Notes under the pieces: generated by a model
The model's database searches: none
What the model was told of the DNA's origin: nothing
What the model saw: only the letters and a program-made list of their open reading frames with translations
Position numbers and translations under genes: made by a program
Source: Spirochaetaceae bacterium UBA4077
GTDB taxonomy: Bacteria; Spirochaetota; Spirochaetia; Treponematales; Rectinemataceae
Reading direction: 5' to 3'
Assembly (NCBI GenBank): GCA_002383375.1
Contig: DFYR01000073.1
Coordinates: 5,240 to 13,126 of the forward strand
Length of the DNA stretch: 7,887 nt
Part shown: in pieces, positions 5,170 to 7,887 of the stretch
How the letters are laid out: each line of letters begins with the position of its first letter
How positions within the stretch are numbered: position 1 is the first letter of the stretch

Positions 5170-6408
5170 GTGCGAAATATCATACTGCTGGGGATGGTGA
5201 GTTTTTTTGCCGATCTGAGCACCGAAATGGTCTATCCGCTCATTCCTTTGTATCTGACATCGGTTTTCGGCGCCACCCCGGCGCTCGTGGGGCTGATCGA
5301 AGGGATCGCTGAAAGCCTGGCCAGCCTCCTGCGGGTATTCGGCGGCTATATTTCAGACAAATTCAAGAGGAAAAAACCCATAGCCTTCGCGGGCTATTCG
5401 ACGGGGCTGATCTATAAGCTGGCCCTGCTTTTCGCCGGATCCTGGACGGGGGTGCTGGCGGCCAGGGTAATCGATCGTTTCGGCAAGGGAATTCGCACCG
5501 CTCCCCGGGACGTCCTGGTGAGCGAAAGCGGCGGTGACATGAAGCTGGGCCATTCCTTCGGCCTGCATAAGATGCTCGACATGGCCGGTTCGGCAGCGGG
5601 GATTCTCGGGGCGTATTTCATAATGAGGGCAGGCGACGGAGAGTATAGGTACAAAAGCATTTTCGTCTTTTCGGCGATTCCCATGCTCTTCGCCCTCGCT
5701 CTGTTCATTTTTATACGGGAGACGGGAAAAGGTGGGGCTAAAGGGGGCGAGGCCGCCAAGTCCGGGGCCTTAAAAGGCGGAGCGGATGGAATGGCGGCCG
5801 AGGGGGAGAGCCGGCAAAAGCCGCTCAGGGTATTCGAAGGCCTGCGCAACCTGGACGGGCGGCTCAAGGTATATCTTACCGTGGTCTTCATCTTCACCCT
5901 GGGCAATTCCTCGAATACCTTTCTTCTGCTGAGGGCGGGCAATGTGGGATTCGACGCCGCCACGGTGGTATTCCTCTATTTCCTGTACAATATCGTCTCC
6001 TCCCTCCTTTCCCTGCCTTTCGGAAGGCTTTCGGACAAGCTGGGGCGCAAACGGGTGCTGGTGGCGGGTTACCTGGTCTTCTCGATCGTATACGCGGCCT
6101 TTGCCTGGGCGGGGAGCAAGGCCACGATCGTGGCGGCTTTCGCGCTCTACGGCGTCTTCACCGCGGCCACGGCGGGAGTGGAGAGGGCATTCATCGCGGA
6201 GCTAGCGCCCCGGGAGCTCAAGGGAACGGTGCTGGGTCTTCATTCTACGATCGTGGGGATAGCGCTCTTTCCGGCGAGCCTGATTGCCGGACTGCTGTGG
6301 AATGCCTTCGGTCCAGTGGCTCCCTTCGCTTTGGGGGCAGGCCTTTCTTTGGTCGCCGCGGTGAGCCTGGGCGTGGGCCTCAGGCCTGGAAATGCGAAAA
6401 ATGCTTAG
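5170..6408 (+). CDS. Major facilitator superfamily transporter
   Basis: This is a 412-residue, 12-helix MFS transporter of the inner membrane. The TM1 region is MRNIILLGMVSFFADLSTEM. The loop-2/3 motif A is present in both halves: GGYISDKFKRKKP at residues 58-70 and GRLSDKLGRKRV at 285-296. Between TM4 and TM5 lies DRFGKGIRTAPRDVLVSES (102-120), with GHSFGLHKMLDMAGSAAG after it, a conserved block of a large prokaryotic subfamily often annotated as efflux or 'NorA-like'. The substrate cannot be told from sequence. The central loop (~183-219) is an unusual Gly/Lys/Ala-rich insert (GKGGAKGGEAAKSGALKGG). Start is GTG at 5170 with AAGGGGAGG five nt upstream. The YCII gene follows 71 nt later and may be read from its own promoter. 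Confidence 0.9.
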   Translation: MRNIILLGMVSFFADLSTEMVYPLIPLYLTSVFGATPALVGLIEGIAESLASLLRVFGGYISDKFKRKKPIAFAGYSTGLIYKLALLFAGSWTGVLAARVIDRFGKGIRTAPRDVLVSESGGDMKLGHSFGLHKMLDMAGSAAGILGAYFIMRAGDGEYRYKSIFVFSAIPMLFALALFIFIRETGKGGAKGGEAAKSGALKGGADGMAAEGESRQKPLRVFEGLRNLDGRLKVYLTVVFIFTLGNSSNTFLLLRAGNVGFDAATVVFLYFLYNIVSSLLSLPFGRLSDKLGRKRVLVAGYLVFSIVYAAFAWAGSKATIVAAFALYGVFTAATAGVERAFIAELAPRELKGTVLGLHSTIVGIALFPASLIAGLLWNAFGPVAPFALGAGLSLVAAVSLGVGLRPGNAKNA

Positions 6409-6417
6409 GGAAAGCTG

Positions 6418-6447
6418 GTGACAGGGCTCGAAAATATTCTGTATTGT
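6418..6447 (+). promoter_or_regulatory. Possible promoter for the YCII gene
   Basis: GTGACA (6418-6423), five of six matches to TTGACA, is followed after 18 nt by TATTGT (6442-6447). It lies in the gap between the MFS stop and the YCII start. This would allow the YCII gene to be expressed independently of the MFS transcript. Read-through from MFS remains possible because no terminator separates them. Confidence 0.3.
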
Positions 6448-6479
6448 ATGCGGAGTCGAAATATCGCAAGGAGGCTGCA

Positions 6480-6764
6480 ATGTTCATTATCACATCGGTG
6501 TACCTGAAACCGAACGAAGAGGTCGATGTCTACATTAAAGCGCATAGGGAATTCCTGGACGCGCAGTACGCGAAGGGGCTGTTCCTGGCTTCGGGCCGCA
6601 AGGTTCCCAGGACGGGAGGGGTGATATTCTCCAAGGGAAGCTCCAGGGCTGAAGTCGAGGCGGTCATGGCCCAGGATCCCTTCGTGATCAACGGCTGCGC
6701 GAAATACGATATCGTGGAATTCGCCCCCGTAAAGGTGGCTCCGGGACTGGAGCAGCTGCTCTAG
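6480..6764 (+). CDS. YCII-family small protein
   Basis: This 94-residue protein has the YCII ferredoxin-like alpha-beta fold pattern. An N-terminal strand (FIITSVYLK) is followed by a helix carrying H22 (YIKAHREFLDAQYAKG). Then come a strand with ASGRKV, GGVIFSKGS, and the helix that leads into AQDPF (D66) and the final strand KYDIVEFAPVKV. The conserved His on the first helix and the Asp-Pro-Phe block are the family hallmarks. Most members have no proven reaction; some are dehalogenase-like or stress-linked. The ATG is set by AAGGAGG (6468-6474) five nt upstream. A longer in-frame reading beginning inside the MFS gene is rejected because it has no ribosome site and an unlike N-terminus. It is cytoplasmic and convergent with the EamA gene. 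Confidence 0.85.
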   Translation: MFIITSVYLKPNEEVDVYIKAHREFLDAQYAKGLFLASGRKVPRTGGVIFSKGSSRAEVEAVMAQDPFVINGCAKYDIVEFAPVKVAPGLEQLL

Positions 6765-6793
6765 GATCTTCGCGGCCTAGTGCGTCTTGGGCG

Positions 6794-6879
6794 GGTCGCC
6801 CGGGCGCCTAAGGCTGCGGGGAGCGCTCAGGCTGCTAGGGCAGTGGCTGCGGCAAGAGGGTCATGGCGCCCGGGCGACC
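6794..6879. repeat. 15-bp perfect GC inverted repeat between convergent genes
   Basis: GGTCGCCCGGGCGCC (6794-6808) and GGCGCCCGGGCGACC (6865-6879) are exact inverted copies separated by 56 nt. Both arms hold the 10-bp palindrome CGCCCGGGCG. The right arm lies inside the last codons of the EamA gene. The spacer carries three GGCTGC copies (6812, 6830, 6845). A further small hairpin GGGCG-GGT-CGCCC lies at 6789-6801. No T-run accompanies any of these, so classical intrinsic termination is not supported. Confidence 0.65.
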
Positions 6880-7853
6880 TCGGCCTTGCCTAACGGCAGC
6901 TGGGAGAGAATAGCGGCCCCGAGCATGAGGGCGCCGCCGGCAAAAAGGCGGAGCGTCGCAGGTTCGCCCAGCAGAAGAACGCCTCCTAGGGCGCCGAAGA
7001 GACCTTCCATAGCCAGGATGATCGAGGCATGGGCCGGCGGCGCCCGGCGCTGGGCTACTATCTGCAGGGTAAAGGCCACCCCGCAGGAGAAAAGCCCACC
7101 GTAGAGAATGGGAATCAGCGCAGCAAGCACTCCCTGGAAGGGCTGAGGTTCGAATATAAGTGCGGCTATAAAACTCAAGACCCCGCATACGGCGAACTGC
7201 CCCGCCGAAAGCTCCACAGGGTCCACCGATGCCGCGAATTTCCCGATCACCAGAATATGGACAGCCCAGAACAGAGAGCCTATCAGGACTAAAAAATCTC
7301 CGGGGGAAATGGAAAACTTCGAACCGAATCCCACGGTAATTATGTAAAGCCCCAGAACGGCCACCAAGGCCGCTATGTAGTCTTTGAGGCTTGTTTTTCG
7401 TCCGAAAAGCGTGGCTAGCAGGGGGACGAGTACGACATACAGGCTTGTAATAAAGGCAGCGTTGCCGGCGGTGGTAGTGACGATTCCCAGCTGCTGCAGA
7501 CTGGCTCCTATGAACATTGCAGATCCGGCCAGGATGAAAGGCAGGATTTTTACAGTGAATCGCCCAAGGGCGGTTTTAGGGCTGGGAGTTGCAGCGCCGC
7601 CCGCCAAACTAACGCCGTCGTACGATACAGCGCCGCCGCTTGAAACGGCTTGATCTGTAATCAGTCTATTTTTTTTTCTATAAATAATAAGAGGAATGAG
7701 GATGAGCGCGCCTATGGCGTAACGAACCGCATTGAAGGCATAGGGGCCAATATTTTCCATGCCGAGGCGCTGGGCGACAAAGGCGAAGCCCCAAATTGCG
7801 GCGGTGAGCAAGAGCAGTAGATCGGCGTATAGAATTCCTGCCCGAGATTTCAT
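6861..7853 (-). CDS. EamA/DMT-family transporter
   Basis: This 330-residue, ten-helix inner-membrane protein of the drug/metabolite transporter superfamily has two EamA repeats (about 8-150 and 175-318). The first repeat contains LLLLTAAIWGFAFVAQRLGM and the typical TTTAGNAAFITSLYVVLVPLLATLF block. The second contains LIGSLFWAVHILVIGKFA and ASIILAMEGLFGALGGVLLLGE, matching the family's conserved Glu-Pro region (GEPATLRLFAGGALMLGA). Substrates in this superfamily include amino acids, metabolites and drugs; none can be assigned. The loop between TM2 and TM3 (~62-98) is enlarged and Gly/Ser/Ala-rich. An A9 homopolymer lies in codons 60-63. The ATG at 7851-7853 follows GGGAG (7858-7862) four nt upstream. 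It converges on the YCII gene, and its last codons form one arm of an inverted repeat. Confidence 0.9.
   Translation of the reverse strand: MKSRAGILYADLLLLLTAAIWGFAFVAQRLGMENIGPYAFNAVRYAIGALILIPLIIYRKKNRLITDQAVSSGGAVSYDGVSLAGGAATPSPKTALGRFTVKILPFILAGSAMFIGASLQQLGIVTTTAGNAAFITSLYVVLVPLLATLFGRKTSLKDYIAALVAVLGLYIITVGFGSKFSISPGDFLVLIGSLFWAVHILVIGKFAASVDPVELSAGQFAVCGVLSFIAALIFEPQPFQGVLAALIPILYGGLFSCGVAFTLQIVAQRRAPPAHASIILAMEGLFGALGGVLLLGEPATLRLFAGGALMLGAAILSQLPLGKAEVARAP
7669..7677 (-). repeat. A9 homopolymer inside the EamA coding sequence
   Basis: The coding strand reads TAT AGA followed by nine A and TAGACTG, encoding Tyr-Arg-Lys-Lys-Asn-Arg-Leu after TM2. It is the longest single-base run noticed inside a gene in this window. 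A change of one base would shift the frame early in the transporter. Confidence 0.8.
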
Positions 7854-7887
7854 GATACTCCCATGTATTCGGCACTCCCCTGTGTCG

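Noticed and set aside
5412..5963. A 183-codon minus-strand open frame inside the MFS gene
   Set aside because: It is an antisense shadow of a well-supported transporter and its product has no recognisable domain.
6297..6479. Longer start for the YCII protein within the MFS gene
   Set aside because: The added N-terminus is Arg/Gly-rich out-of-frame MFS sequence. The ATG at 6480 has a strong AAGGAGG at the right distance.

Overview
The window looks like an ordinary chromosomal stretch of a spirochaete, most likely Treponema-like. The best clue is the long Pro/Glu-rich lipoprotein at 788-3154. It ends in a LysM module of a style I associate with Treponema relatives (short 'DYLWKIAGYAFVY...W..LY.ANK' core) and is followed at once by a small outer-membrane beta-barrel protein. 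Together they suggest a diderm with lipoproteins and small porin-like proteins. The genus is an inference from protein style, not from a search. Start sites carry strong Shine-Dalgarno sequences (AAGGAGG or GGGGAGG), GTG starts are common, and TAG is used freely as a normal stop.

Layout. 1-103: the 3' end of a plus-strand gene of unknown function. 194-3154: a minus-strand envelope operon, in which a signal-peptide-bearing lipoprotein with a long disordered region, two helical repeats and a C-terminal LysM domain precedes a small outer-membrane beta-barrel protein 24 nt downstream. 3155-3374: an AT-rich divergent promoter region, followed by a GC-rich structured leader. 3375-4694: a uracil-type NCS2 permease (plus). 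4760-5104: a single-domain cupin (minus), convergent with the permease. 5170-6408: an MFS transporter (plus), divergent from the cupin. 6480-6764: a YCII-family protein (plus). 6861-7853: an EamA/DMT transporter (minus), convergent with the YCII gene.

The most notable observation is that the LysM lipoprotein is split by one in-frame amber codon (2735-2737). The parts on either side are in the same frame and have the same composition. The downstream part has neither a signal peptide nor a Shine-Dalgarno sequence. It is therefore one gene with a nonsense codon (mutation, readthrough or base-call error), not two genes. Second is the uraA-like leader, whose stem-loop can pair with the permease's own Shine-Dalgarno sequence. 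Smaller points are a four-histidine cupin site, a 15-bp inverted repeat between convergent genes, an A9 tract inside the EamA gene and a 39-bp tandem repeat in the lipoprotein gene.

The right half is a set of small-molecule transporters with two small enzyme-like proteins, mostly in separate transcription units. I see no evidence that they form one pathway. No mobile element, CRISPR array, tRNA or rRNA is visible, and I did not find a convincing new multi-gene system.
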